Under the pieces are notes generated by a model that did no database searches, was not told the origin of the DNA, and was given only the letters and a program-made list of their open reading frames with translations. From Bin18 sp965242795 (GTDB lineage Bacteria > Desulfobacterota > Binatia > Bin18), in assembly GCA_965242795.1 (NCBI GenBank), contig OZ251505.1, forward strand, positions 434,001-498,000: a DNA stretch of 64,000 nt. Direction: 5' to 3'. How positions within the stretch are numbered: the first letter of the stretch is position 1; each line of letters opens with the position of its first letter. The position numbers and the translations under genes are program-made. Below, in pieces: positions 46,279 to 55,968 of this stretch.

Positions 46279-47609
46279 ACGGGGTGGTGACCGGCTACGG
46301 CTTGGTGGACGGGCGCCGAGTCTATGTGTTCTCCCAGGACTTCACGGTGTTCGGCGGCAGCCTGTCCAGCGCGTTCTCGGAAAAGGTCTGCAAGGTCATG
46401 GACCTCGCCATGAAGACGGGCTGCCCGGTGATCGGCCTCAACGATTCGGGCGGCGCGCGCATCCAGGAAGGCGTGGACAGCCTCGCGGGCTACGGCGAGA
46501 TTTTCCTGCGCAACGTGCAGGGATCGGGCGTCGTGCCGCAAATCTCCGCGATCATGGGGCCGTGCGCCGGGGGCGCCGTGTATTCGCCGGCGATTACCGA
46601 CTTCATCTTCATGGTCGAAAATTCCAGCTACATGTTCATCACCGGGCCGGACGTGATCCGCACCGTCACGCACGAAGAAGTCACCATGCAGGAGTTGGGC
46701 GGCGCGGCCACGCACAACGCGACCAGCGGCGTGGCCCACTTCGCCTCGCCCACCGAGGACGAATGTTTCCACTCGATCCGCGAACTGCTGAGCTACCTGC
46801 CCGGCAACAACCTGGAAGACCCGCCGTTCCATCCGACGACGGACGACCCCAACCGGCGTGACGAACAGCTCGACGTCGTCGTACCCGACAATCCGAACCG
46901 GCCGTACGACGTGACCGACATCATCCGCTCGGTGGCCGACGAAAACCACTTCTTCGAGGTCCACAAGGACTACGCGCGAAACATCGTCGTCGGGTTCGCG
47001 CGGCTCGGGGGCCGGCCGGTGGGCATCGTGGCCAACCAGCCCGCCTTCCTGGCCGGCGTGCTGGACATCGACGCGTCGGTCAAAGGCGGGCGGTTCGTGC
47101 GGTTCTGCGACTGTTTCAACATTCCGATCGTCAGCTTCGTCGACGTGCCGGGCTTTCTGCCGGGCACGTCGCAGGAGTACGGCGGGATCATCCGCCACGG
47201 CGCCAAACTGCTGTACGCCTACTGCGAGGCCACGGTACCGAAGATCTCGGTCATCACCCGCAAAGCCTACGGCGGGGCGTATGTCGTGATGTCCAGCAAG
47301 GCCATCCGCGGCGACGTCAATCTGGCCTATCCGACCGGGGAAATCGCCGTCATGGGGCCCGAAGGCGCGGTGAACATCATCTTCCGCAACGCCCTCAAGC
47401 GGGCCGCGGACGAGGACGCCGAACGCACCAAGCTGGTCGACGACTACCGCGAGGCGTTCGCCAACCCGTTCAAGGCGGCCGAGTTGGGCTACGTGGACGA
47501 GATCATTATGCCCGCGGACACGCGCCCGCGGCTGATCCAGTCGCTCGCCATGCTCCAGAACAAGCGCGAGCAGAACCCGCCCAAGAAGCACGGCAACATC
47601 CCCCTCTAA
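46059..47609 (+). CDS. Acyl-CoA carboxylase, carboxyltransferase (beta) subunit
   Basis: 516 residues, the length of propionyl-CoA carboxylase beta. Two crotonase-like halves are visible: GLNDSGGARIQEGVDSLAGYGEIF with the oxyanion glycine patch, IMGPCAGGAVYSP, then FVDVPGFLPGTSQEYGGIIRHGAKLLYAY and KAYGGAYVVMSSK. It transfers CO2 from carboxybiotin to an acyl-CoA, most likely propionyl-CoA by overall resemblance. It is followed by biotin carboxylase and biotin carrier genes, so the operon encodes a complete enzyme. Confidence 0.93.
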   Translation: MGLKENIDRLESLNRQALQGGGEARVARQHELGKKTARERVEAFLDPGSFVELDRLKTHRCTDFDMAETKIPGDGVVTGYGLVDGRRVYVFSQDFTVFGGSLSSAFSEKVCKVMDLAMKTGCPVIGLNDSGGARIQEGVDSLAGYGEIFLRNVQGSGVVPQISAIMGPCAGGAVYSPAITDFIFMVENSSYMFITGPDVIRTVTHEEVTMQELGGAATHNATSGVAHFASPTEDECFHSIRELLSYLPGNNLEDPPFHPTTDDPNRRDEQLDVVVPDNPNRPYDVTDIIRSVADENHFFEVHKDYARNIVVGFARLGGRPVGIVANQPAFLAGVLDIDASVKGGRFVRFCDCFNIPIVSFVDVPGFLPGTSQEYGGIIRHGAKLLYAYCEATVPKISVITRKAYGGAYVVMSSKAIRGDVNLAYPTGEIAVMGPEGAVNIIFRNALKRAADEDAERTKLVDDYREAFANPFKAAELGYVDEIIMPADTRPRLIQSLAMLQNKREQNPPKKHGNIPL

Positions 47610-47683
47610 GACGGACCCACCGCGGCGTGAGGCTTTCGGCCCCGGCTTTCCGCTGCGCGGCGTTCCACGGAACCGAGACGACC

Positions 47684-49189
47684 ATGTTCAAACGGGTGCT
47701 CATCGCCAACCGGGGCGAAATCGCGGTACGGGTCATTCGCGCCTGCCGCGAACTCGGCATCGAAACGGTGGCGGTCTATTCGGACGCCGACCGGGCCGCC
47801 CTACACGTCCAATACGCCGACCACGCCTATCCGATCGGGCCGGCGCCGTCCGCGGAGAGTTATCTCGTCGCGGACAAGATCCTGGACGCCGCGGCCAAGA
47901 GCGGCGCGGATGCCATCCACCCCGGCTACGGCTTTCTGTCCGAACGCGCGCCGTTCGCCGCAGCGTGTCGCGCCGCGGGGGTCACGTTCATCGGTCCCAA
48001 GCCGGACGCGATCGAGAAGATGGGCGACAAGGTCACCGCACGCGCGATCATGCAGGACGCCGGCGTCCCGGTCGTACCCGGCACCGACGTGCTGGGCGAC
48101 GAGGACGAGGTCGTGGCGGCCGCGCAGAAAATCGGCTTCCCGGTCATGTTCAAGGCGTCGGCCGGCGGCGGCGGCAAGGGGATGCGCTTGGTAGAAAATC
48201 CGGCCGACGTGGTCTCGGCGCTGCGCGGCGTCCGTTCGGAGGCCAAGTCGTCCTTCGGCGACGACCGCATGTATCTGGAGAAGTTCGTCGAGAAACCGCG
48301 CCACGTCGAGGTCCAGGTGCTGGGCGACGGCCACGGACACATCGTCCACCTGTACGAGCGCGAATGCTCGCTCCAGCGGCGGCACCAGAAGGTCATCGAA
48401 GAGTCGCCGTCCACCGCGATCGGCCAGGAAGTCCGCGAGGAGATGGGCCGCGTCGCGGTCGAAGCGGCGCGTGCGGTCGATTACGTGGGCGCCGGCACGG
48501 TCGAGTTTCTGGTGGACGCGCACCAGCATTTCTATTTCCTGGAAATGAACACCCGCATTCAGGTCGAGCACCCGATCACCGAACTCGTGACCGGGGTCGA
48601 TCTGGTCAAGGCGCAGATCGAGATCGCCGCGGGCCAGCCGCTCACCTTGCGCCAGGAAGACATCCGGCAGCGCGGCTGGGCGGTCGAATGCCGCATCTAC
48701 GCCGAGGACCCGGCGCGCGACTTCTTTCCCTCGCCCGGCAAGATCCAGATTCTCAGGACGCCGGGCGGCTACGGCATCCGCGACGACAGCGGCGTGTACG
48801 AGGGCTGGGACGTCCCCATCCACTACGACCCGATGATCTCCAAGCTGTGCACCTACGGTCGGACGCGCGACGAAGCCATCCGGCGCATGTTGCGCGCGCT
48901 GCAGGAGTACACGGTCGAGGGCATCGTCACGAACATCCCATTCCACCGCTGGGCGTTGACCCACCCGCGTTTTCTGTCGGGGGATCTGGACACCGGCTTC
49001 ATTCCGCAGGAATTCACGGGCCTGCCCGCGGAGGAGGATCACCTGCGGCAGGAGGTCGTGTTGGCCGCGGCCACGCTGGCCGCCTATCACCGTGACGAGG
49101 CATTGCGCCGGATACCGGCCGGAGGGAACCCGGGCACGGGCGGCGTGTCGGCATGGCGCGCCGCGGGCTGGCGCGCCGGTCTGCGATAG
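47684..49189 (+). CDS. Biotin carboxylase subunit of the acyl-CoA carboxylase
   Basis: 501 residues. It begins FKRVLIANRGEIAVRVIRACRELG, the invariant start of biotin carboxylases, followed by HPGYGFLSE, the ATP-grasp loop KASAGGGGKGMR, and EMNTRIQVEHPITELVTG with the catalytic Glu/Arg region. It carboxylates biotin with ATP and bicarbonate. The C-terminal ~55 residues (after the standard ~445) are an extra tail. There is a 74-bp gap from the beta gene. Confidence 0.94.
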   Translation: MFKRVLIANRGEIAVRVIRACRELGIETVAVYSDADRAALHVQYADHAYPIGPAPSAESYLVADKILDAAAKSGADAIHPGYGFLSERAPFAAACRAAGVTFIGPKPDAIEKMGDKVTARAIMQDAGVPVVPGTDVLGDEDEVVAAAQKIGFPVMFKASAGGGGKGMRLVENPADVVSALRGVRSEAKSSFGDDRMYLEKFVEKPRHVEVQVLGDGHGHIVHLYERECSLQRRHQKVIEESPSTAIGQEVREEMGRVAVEAARAVDYVGAGTVEFLVDAHQHFYFLEMNTRIQVEHPITELVTGVDLVKAQIEIAAGQPLTLRQEDIRQRGWAVECRIYAEDPARDFFPSPGKIQILRTPGGYGIRDDSGVYEGWDVPIHYDPMISKLCTYGRTRDEAIRRMLRALQEYTVEGIVTNIPFHRWALTHPRFLSGDLDTGFIPQEFTGLPAEEDHLRQEVVLAAATLAAYHRDEALRRIPAGGNPGTGGVSAWRAAGWRAGLR

Positions 49190-49232
49190 CCCGGCACTCC
49201 CTCGGTTCGGCCGCGGACGGGAAGACGAAGCT

Positions 49233-49736
<504 letters not shown>

Positions 49737-49791
49737 GTCGTCTTCCGGATCACCGCCCGAATCGCGGTCGATTCATCCGCCGGGGCGCGAC

Positions 49792-51468
49792 ATGCACGAC
49801 GACTTCTCCCCGGCCGAGAAAAAGAAACTCCAGCCGTTCTTCACCAACCTGACCCAGCCGATCTTCGGGCTGCGGCTTCCGCAGGAGGTCGCCGGCGCCC
49901 TCTTCTCCCGCTACAGCCGTTCGTCCAAGAGCCTCCGCCGCATCTTCCTGGATGAATTCCTCGGCAACGAGGACCTCAAACTCGGCCGCCCGCCCGCCCT
50001 CAAGTCCTCTTCCCTAGACAAGGCACGCGCGTTCTACGACCGGGTTCTGGTCGGCTACGGCGACGACTCGGTCGCCCAACTCGGCGGGGCGCACGTGGCG
50101 TGCGAGCACGTCTCCAACGTTGCTGCCAAGCTGCTCGAAGACGCGCGCATCGGCATCGCACCCCTCGAAAAGTCCACGCGCTACGTCCGTTTCGATGCCA
50201 AGGGAGCGGACGGCGACTACCCGTTCTACAAAGAGCCGCGGCTGATGGGCTCGCCGCACGCCGCGGCGTACGTCTCGTGCATGCGGTCGTTGTTCGAAAC
50301 GTATGCCGCCCAGATGGAGCCGATGTTGGCCTTCGTTCGGCACAGCCTGCCCATCGAGACGGTCGAATGGAAACACCCGCAGACCGGCGCACCGCTCAGC
50401 TACCGCGACGCGGAAAAAGACGCGACGCTCAAACGCTGGGCCGAGTCGGCCTACGGTTCGACCGTCCGCGCCCACGCCTGCGACGTGCTGCGGTCGTATC
50501 TGCCCGCGGCCACGCTGACCAACGTCGGGCTGTTCGGGGTGGGCCAAGCGTTCGAGCATCTGCTGAACAAGCTGTACTCGCTCGATCTGGCCGAGGCGCG
50601 GGATATTGCCGAGCCGATGCACAAGGCCCTGAACGTGTTGACGCCGTCATTCGTCAAACGCGCGCAGCGCAACGCCTATCTGGTCGAGACCGCGGAGGCT
50701 TCCCGCAAACTGGCCGACGCGCTGCTCACGAGTCATGCCACGGAACCGACGGACGCGGTGACGCTCGTGGACTACGACCCTGACGCTGAAGAGAAAATGC
50801 TCGCGGCCATCCTGTACCCGAACGCCCGCCTGCCCCTCGCCCAACTGCGGACCTTGGTCAAGAAGCTCTCATCCGACGAGCGGAACCGGATTTTCGAGAC
50901 GTACGTCGGGCAACGCCGCCACCGCCGCGACAAGCCCGGCCGCGCGCTGGAACACGGCTATTACACGTTCGACATCCTGGGCAATCTGGGTCTGTACCGC
51001 GATCTGCAACGCCACCGGATATTGACCCAGGAGCGGCAGGCGTACACGACGGTCCACGGTTACGATACGCCGCGGGAAATCGAGGAGGCCGGCTTCCGAT
51101 CGGAATTCGTGGAGTGCATGGAACGCACGGCCGGCTTGTACGAACGGATTGCCGCGAACTTTCCCGTCGAGGCGCAGTACGTCGTGCCGTTCGCGTACCG
51201 GGTGCGCTGGTACATGAAGCTCAACCTGCGCGAGGCCATTCACCTGGGCGAACTGCGCACCATGCCGCAAGGGCACCCCGACTACCGTTCCGTCGTACAG
51301 GAGATGTGGCGGCTGATCGGCGAAGTGCATCCGAACTTGGCTCGCAGCGCCAAGTTTCTGGACAGGCGGACGTACCGCTTGGGGCGGCTTCAGTCAGAAA
51401 TGCGGACGGAGAAGCGGATAGAAGACCTCGTGCCGCAAATGCAGTTACCAGGAATAGGGACGAAGTAA
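49792..51468 (+). CDS. ThyX-like (FAD-dependent thymidylate synthase family) double-length protein
   Basis: 558 residues, about twice a normal ThyX (220-250). Both halves look ThyX-like: the N-terminal half has GYGDDSVAQLGGAHVACEHVSNVA and KSTRYVRF; the C-terminal half has YRDLQRHRILTQERQ, where R407-H408-R409 matches the RHR of the ThyX motif, but the Ser-rich remainder (RHRxxSxNxxSxR) is lost. Many bacteria carry such two-domain relatives whose activity is unproved. It probably is not the main thymidylate synthase. It starts 56 bp after the carboxylase operon. Confidence 0.8.
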   Translation: MHDDFSPAEKKKLQPFFTNLTQPIFGLRLPQEVAGALFSRYSRSSKSLRRIFLDEFLGNEDLKLGRPPALKSSSLDKARAFYDRVLVGYGDDSVAQLGGAHVACEHVSNVAAKLLEDARIGIAPLEKSTRYVRFDAKGADGDYPFYKEPRLMGSPHAAAYVSCMRSLFETYAAQMEPMLAFVRHSLPIETVEWKHPQTGAPLSYRDAEKDATLKRWAESAYGSTVRAHACDVLRSYLPAATLTNVGLFGVGQAFEHLLNKLYSLDLAEARDIAEPMHKALNVLTPSFVKRAQRNAYLVETAEASRKLADALLTSHATEPTDAVTLVDYDPDAEEKMLAAILYPNARLPLAQLRTLVKKLSSDERNRIFETYVGQRRHRRDKPGRALEHGYYTFDILGNLGLYRDLQRHRILTQERQAYTTVHGYDTPREIEEAGFRSEFVECMERTAGLYERIAANFPVEAQYVVPFAYRVRWYMKLNLREAIHLGELRTMPQGHPDYRSVVQEMWRLIGEVHPNLARSAKFLDRRTYRLGRLQSEMRTEKRIEDLVPQMQLPGIGTK

Positions 51469-51507
51469 ATTATAGAATTACAGACAAGATTATTACGGGG
51501 CCTTTTC

Positions 51508-51570
51508 GACACCCTTCGACAGGATCGGGGACCGAACTCAACAGGCTGGACCCTGAGCTTGTCGGAAAGG
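51508..51570. repeat. TTCGACA-type dispersed repeat, compound copy
   Basis: CGACACCCTTCGACAGGATCGGGGACC followed by CCCTGAGCTTGTCGGAAAGG in opposite orientation, forming an imperfect inverted pair in the 231-bp gap after the ThyX-like gene. No gene is seen in that gap. Confidence 0.7.
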
Positions 51571-51699
51571 TTTTGACCAGAGGGCACGAGATGTCCGCAG
51601 GGGGAAAGTCCTCGGATCATCTTGGAGATAGTTTCCGTAGGAAGCTATCGAACGCTCCGTCCGACGCTGCTGCCCACCGCGGGCGAGTCGGGACGGCGT

Positions 51700-52020
51700 C
51701 TAGGCCGGTGCGGCCCGCCACCCCTCCCACGGCAGATAGTACTTCTTCTTGCTGTTACAGTCTTTGCAGGCGACGACGAGATTGCCTTTGGTTGACTTCC
51801 CCCCACGGACGAGCGGAACGAGGTGGTCCATGGTCAGATCCGCGGGCGGAAACTTCTTCTGGCAATAGTGGCATACGCCGCTGGCGCGTTTGCGCTGCCA
51901 CCACGCCGAGGCCCGCAGTTCGCGGGCGCGGTTCTTTTCGCGCTGGATGTCGAACGTATGCACGTCCGAAAAGAACGGTTCGCTTCTCCTATCGCTCTCC
52001 ATCACGTGCTCTCGGCCCAT
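51700..52020 (-). CDS. HNH endonuclease
   Basis: 106 residues. The HNH core is complete: CHYCQKKF (two Cys), LTMDHLVPLVRGG (the DH pair with the catalytic His) and NLVVACKDCNSKKK (Asn and the second Cys pair). The N-terminal ~45 residues are charged and helical. Stand-alone HNH proteins of this size occur in mobile elements and as housekeeping nucleases; the neighbours do not settle which. Downstream of it, on the same strand, no further gene follows. Confidence 0.88.
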   Translation of the reverse strand: MGREHVMESDRRSEPFFSDVHTFDIQREKNRARELRASAWWQRKRASGVCHYCQKKFPPADLTMDHLVPLVRGGKSTKGNLVVACKDCNSKKKYYLPWEGWRAAPA

Positions 52021-52080
52021 ACGGAACGGGTGGGGACGACGTCAATCGAGTCGGCGATGATCTTCAGGGGGCGCAAACAC

Positions 52081-52108
52081 GAACGGGGCGCGATAGACAC
52101 GCCCCGTT
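52081..52108 (-). terminator. Hairpin downstream of the small secreted protein gene
   Basis: Nine-bp perfect stem AACGGGGCG/CGCCCCGTT with a nine-nt loop, 39 bp after the stop at 52147. Reading the minus strand it is followed by a weak T-containing tract (CGTGTTTG), so it may be a poor intrinsic terminator. Confidence 0.4.
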
Positions 52109-52146
52109 TCGTTCCGTGCGGTATCCAGACAGGATAACCGGCAACC

Positions 52147-52419
52147 TTAGTGGGAGCCCTCGGGCATGTCCGCGGATGCGTCGCTGGTTTCCTGCGCGGT
52201 GGCCTCGGCTGCCGCACCGTCTTCGGCTGCTCCCGCTTCGGCGGCTCCCGCAGCTTCGTCGGTCGTGCCTTCCTCGGCCATGTCCGTCGCCGCTGCCGCG
52301 CTTTCGCTCGTCGCTGCCGCCTTCTCCCCTCCTTCGTGGTGGGCCGCCTGTACCGACAACGGCGCGCCAACGAGCCCGAACGTCAGGGCGTACGCGGTGA
52401 TGGTTGTCCAATGCCTCAT
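52147..52419 (-). CDS. Small secreted alanine/glutamate-rich protein
   Basis: 90 residues: signal peptide (1-~26, ending VQAAHHEG), then a low-complexity Ala/Glu/Thr-rich tail (about 28-90) with almost no hydrophobic residues. The start is chosen at the ATG preceded by AGGAGGAAAGGAGA rather than one 30 bp upstream. No family is recognised. The composition is like disordered acidic periplasmic proteins; function unknown. Confidence 0.7.
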   Translation of the reverse strand: MRHWTTITAYALTFGLVGAPLSVQAAHHEGGEKAAATSESAAAATDMAEEGTTDEAAGAAEAGAAEDGAAAEATAQETSDASADMPEGSH

Positions 52420-52700
52420 GGATAGTCTCCTTTCCTCCTTGGAATTCACGTTCCCTTAACCTAGTTCTTCTCTAGTGTCGAGTCTGTCCGGCCCATTCGC
52501 CTCGGCCCAGATTGCGCACGCCCGGATTCAGCCGCTCCACAGCCCAACAATAGCCTACAATCCGGAAGATCGATTCGCCGTTTACCCACACGGCTGAGGA
52601 TCGGTTCGACTTGACGTCCCGGCGAGCTTGGGCCGGCGGGGAACCGAGGAGCCGCGTCCCCGCCCTTTTGACTCCCGCGCGTATCCGTTAGAGTCCTCGT

Positions 52701-54170
52701 ATGCCGGAAGCAAGTTCCCGCCGCCGTCTGACACAGACCGAAGCCGCCTTTCTGTATGCCGAAACACCACAGACGCCCATGCACGTCGGAGGCTGCGGAC
52801 TGTACGCCGGCACCCTGTCCACAACCACGCTGTGCGACCTGATCGCCAGCCGGCTCGACCGCCTGCCCCAATACCGCCGGAAAGCCGTCTTCGCACCGCT
52901 GAACTTGGCGCACCCGACCTGGGAAGACGACCCGGACTTCGCCCTCTCCCGCCATATCGACGAAGTGGAACTCCCGGCCCCGGCCGACGACCGCGTCATT
53001 TCCCAAGTCTGCGGCCAACTCTTTTCGACCCCGCTCGACCGCGACCGGCCGTTGTGGAAACTCACCCTCATCCACGGCCGTCCGGATGGAGACAGCATGG
53101 TGTTGGCTCGTGTCCACCAAGCCATGCTGGAAGGGGTGTCGGGGATCGACCTCATGCTGACCCTGCACGATTTCACGTCCCGGCCGGCGCCCGGGGCGCC
53201 GGCCGCGGGCGCGTGGCGGCCCGAGGCCACGCCGGACGCCCTGTCGCTCCTGCAAGAGGCGGTGCAAGACCGGATCGCCGAAGTCGTGCAGTGGTGGACC
53301 GACAACAGCTTCCAGTTCTTCCGTGCGCCCAACCAGACGTCGTACGCCAAACGAGTGGTGAACGGCTGCCTGAGCCTCTCCACGACGCTGTTGCAACCCA
53401 CCCCCGGCACGCCGTTCAACGCCACGCTGTCGGGCCGGCGCGAGATCGTATGGCTGGAACTGTCGTTCGCCGACGCCCGGTTCATCCGCTCGGTGCTGCG
53501 GGGCAGCGTGGACGACGTCGTCCTCGCGATCATCGCCGGCGGCATCGGACACTATCTGCGTTCCAAGGGCGTGGACACGGACGGCCTGGAGTTACGCGCC
53601 GCCCTCCCCGTCAACCTGAAACGTCACGAGCCCCGCCACCGCCGCGGCACTCGGACCGGCGACCGGACCTCGACCATGTTGGTCCCGCTGTACGTCGGGA
53701 TCACCGACCCGTTGCTCCGGTTTTCGGCTCATCAGGCCGCGGTCGTGGAACTCCGCGAACAGGATCAGGCCGGGACGTTTCACGCGCTCAAACACTTGAC
53801 GACGTGCATTCCGCCGGCGTGGCAGGCCGTCGCCGGTCGGCCGCTGTCGGCCAGCACGCTGGCGAATACCGTGGTCATGAATATCCCCGGGCCGCAAATT
53901 CCGCTCTACCTCGCCGGACACAAACGGCACGCCTTTTTTCCGATGGGACCCCTCGGCGGGCGGGTCGGCCTGTTCCACGCGGTGGCGAGCTACAACAAGA
54001 AGCTATCCATCGGCGTCACGCTCGACCCGCGTCTCGTGCCGGACGGCCAAGCGTACGTCGATTGCCTGCGGGAGTCGTATCGGGAACTGCACGGGGCCGC
54101 GGTCAGATTCTCGCGGCGCTCGGCCCGCGGCAGGACGGCGACGGCCGCCTCCCGCCCGCACGCCGCGTAA
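52701..54170 (+). CDS. WS/DGAT-family O-acyltransferase with altered active site
   Basis: 489 residues, the length of wax ester synthase/diacylglycerol acyltransferases. Family features: N-terminal SRRRLTQTEAAFLYAETPQTPMHVGG, LDRDRPLWKLTLIHG, and the C-terminal NIPGP and PLGGRVGLFHAVASYN. The catalytic HHxxxDG is HQAMLEG (139-145): the second His, the presumed general base, is Gln, and Asp is Glu. The protein may be inactive, may have a different role, or this may be a variant catalytic set. It is monocistronic. Confidence 0.88.
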   Translation: MPEASSRRRLTQTEAAFLYAETPQTPMHVGGCGLYAGTLSTTTLCDLIASRLDRLPQYRRKAVFAPLNLAHPTWEDDPDFALSRHIDEVELPAPADDRVISQVCGQLFSTPLDRDRPLWKLTLIHGRPDGDSMVLARVHQAMLEGVSGIDLMLTLHDFTSRPAPGAPAAGAWRPEATPDALSLLQEAVQDRIAEVVQWWTDNSFQFFRAPNQTSYAKRVVNGCLSLSTTLLQPTPGTPFNATLSGRREIVWLELSFADARFIRSVLRGSVDDVVLAIIAGGIGHYLRSKGVDTDGLELRAALPVNLKRHEPRHRRGTRTGDRTSTMLVPLYVGITDPLLRFSAHQAAVVELREQDQAGTFHALKHLTTCIPPAWQAVAGRPLSASTLANTVVMNIPGPQIPLYLAGHKRHAFFPMGPLGGRVGLFHAVASYNKKLSIGVTLDPRLVPDGQAYVDCLRESYRELHGAAVRFSRRSARGRTATAASRPHAA

Positions 54171-54192
54171 CCCGCGCTCGTGTCGGGCGGGT

Positions 54193-54780
54193 TCAGGCGG
54201 AGGGGACGTGACCCGACAGACCGGTCACGTCGTAAGCCATGATAATCAGGTCGCGGGTCTGTCCGGACCGGTCGATCACGAAGTCGGCCAACAGCGCTTC
54301 GGTCTGAAAGCCGAGGCGCGTGAACAGCGCCTGTGCTCCAGGCTGATCGGCCATCATTTGCGCGACGACCTTGCTCAGTTCGAGGTCGTGCGCGACCTCG
54401 ACGATCTCCTCGGCCAGGACGCGCCCGAGTCCGACCCGGCGGTATTCGGGCGCGATGAGGATGCGCGTTTCGCCCAGGTGGCGCTGCCACATCACGGTGT
54501 TGAGGTGCAGAATGGCGTAGCCGGCGAACGTCTCGCCCGCCTCGGCAATCACGGTCACGGTCTTGCGGGCTTCCAGGTTCCGCACCCATTCCTTGACGAT
54601 TGCCGGGTCGGTGATGTCGATGCGCAGATGCAACAGGTCGTCCGCGGGCAGGCTGTTGGCGAAACTGACGATGCGGTCCGCGTCGAACGCGGTCATCAGC
54701 CGCAGCGTCACGAGCGTCCCGTTTCCCAACGTCACGGTGTGTGGATACGGTCGCTCCAGATACATCCGCGCTTCAGCCAT
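54193..54780 (-). CDS. GNAT-family N-acetyltransferase
   Basis: 195 residues from the ATG with AAGGAG ten nt upstream. The GNAT acetyl-CoA site is clear: GETRILIAPEYRRVGLGRVLAEE (residues ~105-130, with the Arg/Gly-x-Gly loop), followed by the C-terminal LFTRLGFQTEALL strand-helix. Substrate unknown; the N-terminal part (LMTAFDADRIVSF) resembles members acting on amino groups of proteins or small molecules. Confidence 0.88.
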   Translation of the reverse strand: MAEARMYLERPYPHTVTLGNGTLVTLRLMTAFDADRIVSFANSLPADDLLHLRIDITDPAIVKEWVRNLEARKTVTVIAEAGETFAGYAILHLNTVMWQRHLGETRILIAPEYRRVGLGRVLAEEIVEVAHDLELSKVVAQMMADQPGAQALFTRLGFQTEALLADFVIDRSGQTRDLIIMAYDVTGLSGHVPSA

Positions 54781-54925
54781 GTACGCTCCTTGTGTCGGGG
54801 TTCTCGAACGAGGGCACGGAGTCGGCGTCCAACTCTCCGCCCGTTCGGCGAGTGCTAACAGAAGTGAGCGGAGCATCTAGCACACATGGAGAACCGGGAA
54901 AACTCCTTGCAGGCCGCAACCGTAG

Positions 54926-54945
54926 GGGCGAAAAATTTTTCGCCC
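54926..54945. repeat. Perfect 20-bp palindrome, GGGGCGA family
   Basis: Half-site GGGCGAAAAA, preceded by CGTAG as in the copies at 29964 and 27139. It lies in the 327-bp gap 54781-55107, which shows no other feature. Confidence 0.8.
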
Positions 54946-55107
54946 GTCCTCCGACAGCGCGGGGCTACGTGACCGCAACGATCGACCCAGAACCACGATC
55001 CGGCCGCGGGCGCGGTTTTCTTCCATCCGTCTTTTTGGTACGCTTGCAAAAGTTCCCATCCCCTGCAAGCAAGGCATATTCCCGACACCCTCTCACGAGC
55101 AGACACC

Positions 55108-55941
55108 ATGCCGGACGACGGATCGCTGCCGCACGTGCTGCCCACCGCGGACGAAACCGATTCCTTCAGCACCCTGTTCTGGCAGCTCGGCGCGGCGTAC
55201 CCGGACTCGCTCCACCAATTGGGCATTCTCTTACGCGACGAGGTGTACCGCCGCCCGCCGGGACCCAAGGCGTCGGGTCAGCCGGTGCTGCTGATTCCCG
55301 GCTTTCTGGCCGGCGACTGGACCTTGCAGGTCCTGGCCGGTTGGCTGACCCGGATGGGCTACAACCCCTATTTCTCCGGGCTGGACTGGAACGTGGATTG
55401 TCCGAATCGGACCGGGCATTTGTTGCGCTGGCGCGTCAATCAGATCATCCGCGAGACCGGCCACCCGCTGATCGTCTTCGGCCACAGCCTCGGCGGGATG
55501 CTGGCACGGTTCCTGGGCGCCAATTTCCCCGACCAGGTGCGGTATGTCGTCACGCTCGGCTCGCCGATTCAACGCACGTCGCAGGTCAGTCCGCTCGTGG
55601 TGTTCGCCTCGCGCGTGCTGCAACCGTTCCGGCGTTGGCGCGGCGACCTGCCGCCGGACTGCGGCACGCTGGACTGCAACTGCCACTTCAACCGCAGCGT
55701 CATTTCCCCCCTGCCCGAGGAAGTCGGGTTCACCGCGGTGTTCTCCAAGCAGGACGAGGTCGTCGAGTGGCGGGCGTGTCTCGACCCGCAACGCGAGAGC
55801 CGCGAAGTGACCGGACGGCATATCGGCTTGATCGTGAATGCCCAGGCGTACCGCGTGCTGGCCGAGGTCTTGGCGCGGCTGCACGTCCGGGAGCGCACCC
55901 ACGACGTCACGCTGGCCGCGCCGGCGCGGCTCGACGCCTGA
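55108..55941 (+). CDS. Lipase-like alpha/beta hydrolase
   Basis: 277 residues with the esterase/lipase pattern: LLIPGFLAGDWTL (oxyanion-hole region), GYNPYFSGLDWNVD and the nucleophile elbow VFGHSLGGMLAR, then LGSPIQRTS. The closing acid and His lie in EEVGFTAVFSKQDEVVEWRACLD and GRHIGLIVN, less canonical. No signal peptide is apparent, so it is probably cytoplasmic. Similar hydrolases are PHA-, triacylglycerol- or ester-linked. No operon partner; the weak ribosome site makes the start slightly uncertain. Confidence 0.85.
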   Translation: MPDDGSLPHVLPTADETDSFSTLFWQLGAAYPDSLHQLGILLRDEVYRRPPGPKASGQPVLLIPGFLAGDWTLQVLAGWLTRMGYNPYFSGLDWNVDCPNRTGHLLRWRVNQIIRETGHPLIVFGHSLGGMLARFLGANFPDQVRYVVTLGSPIQRTSQVSPLVVFASRVLQPFRRWRGDLPPDCGTLDCNCHFNRSVISPLPEEVGFTAVFSKQDEVVEWRACLDPQRESREVTGRHIGLIVNAQAYRVLAEVLARLHVRERTHDVTLAAPARLDA

Positions 55942-55968
55942 ACGGCGCCGGCGCGCGCAAAAACCCGG

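Noticed and set aside
46032..47591. A 519-codon open frame antisense to the carboxylase beta subunit
   Set aside because: Mirror frame of a highly conserved protein; no domain pattern.
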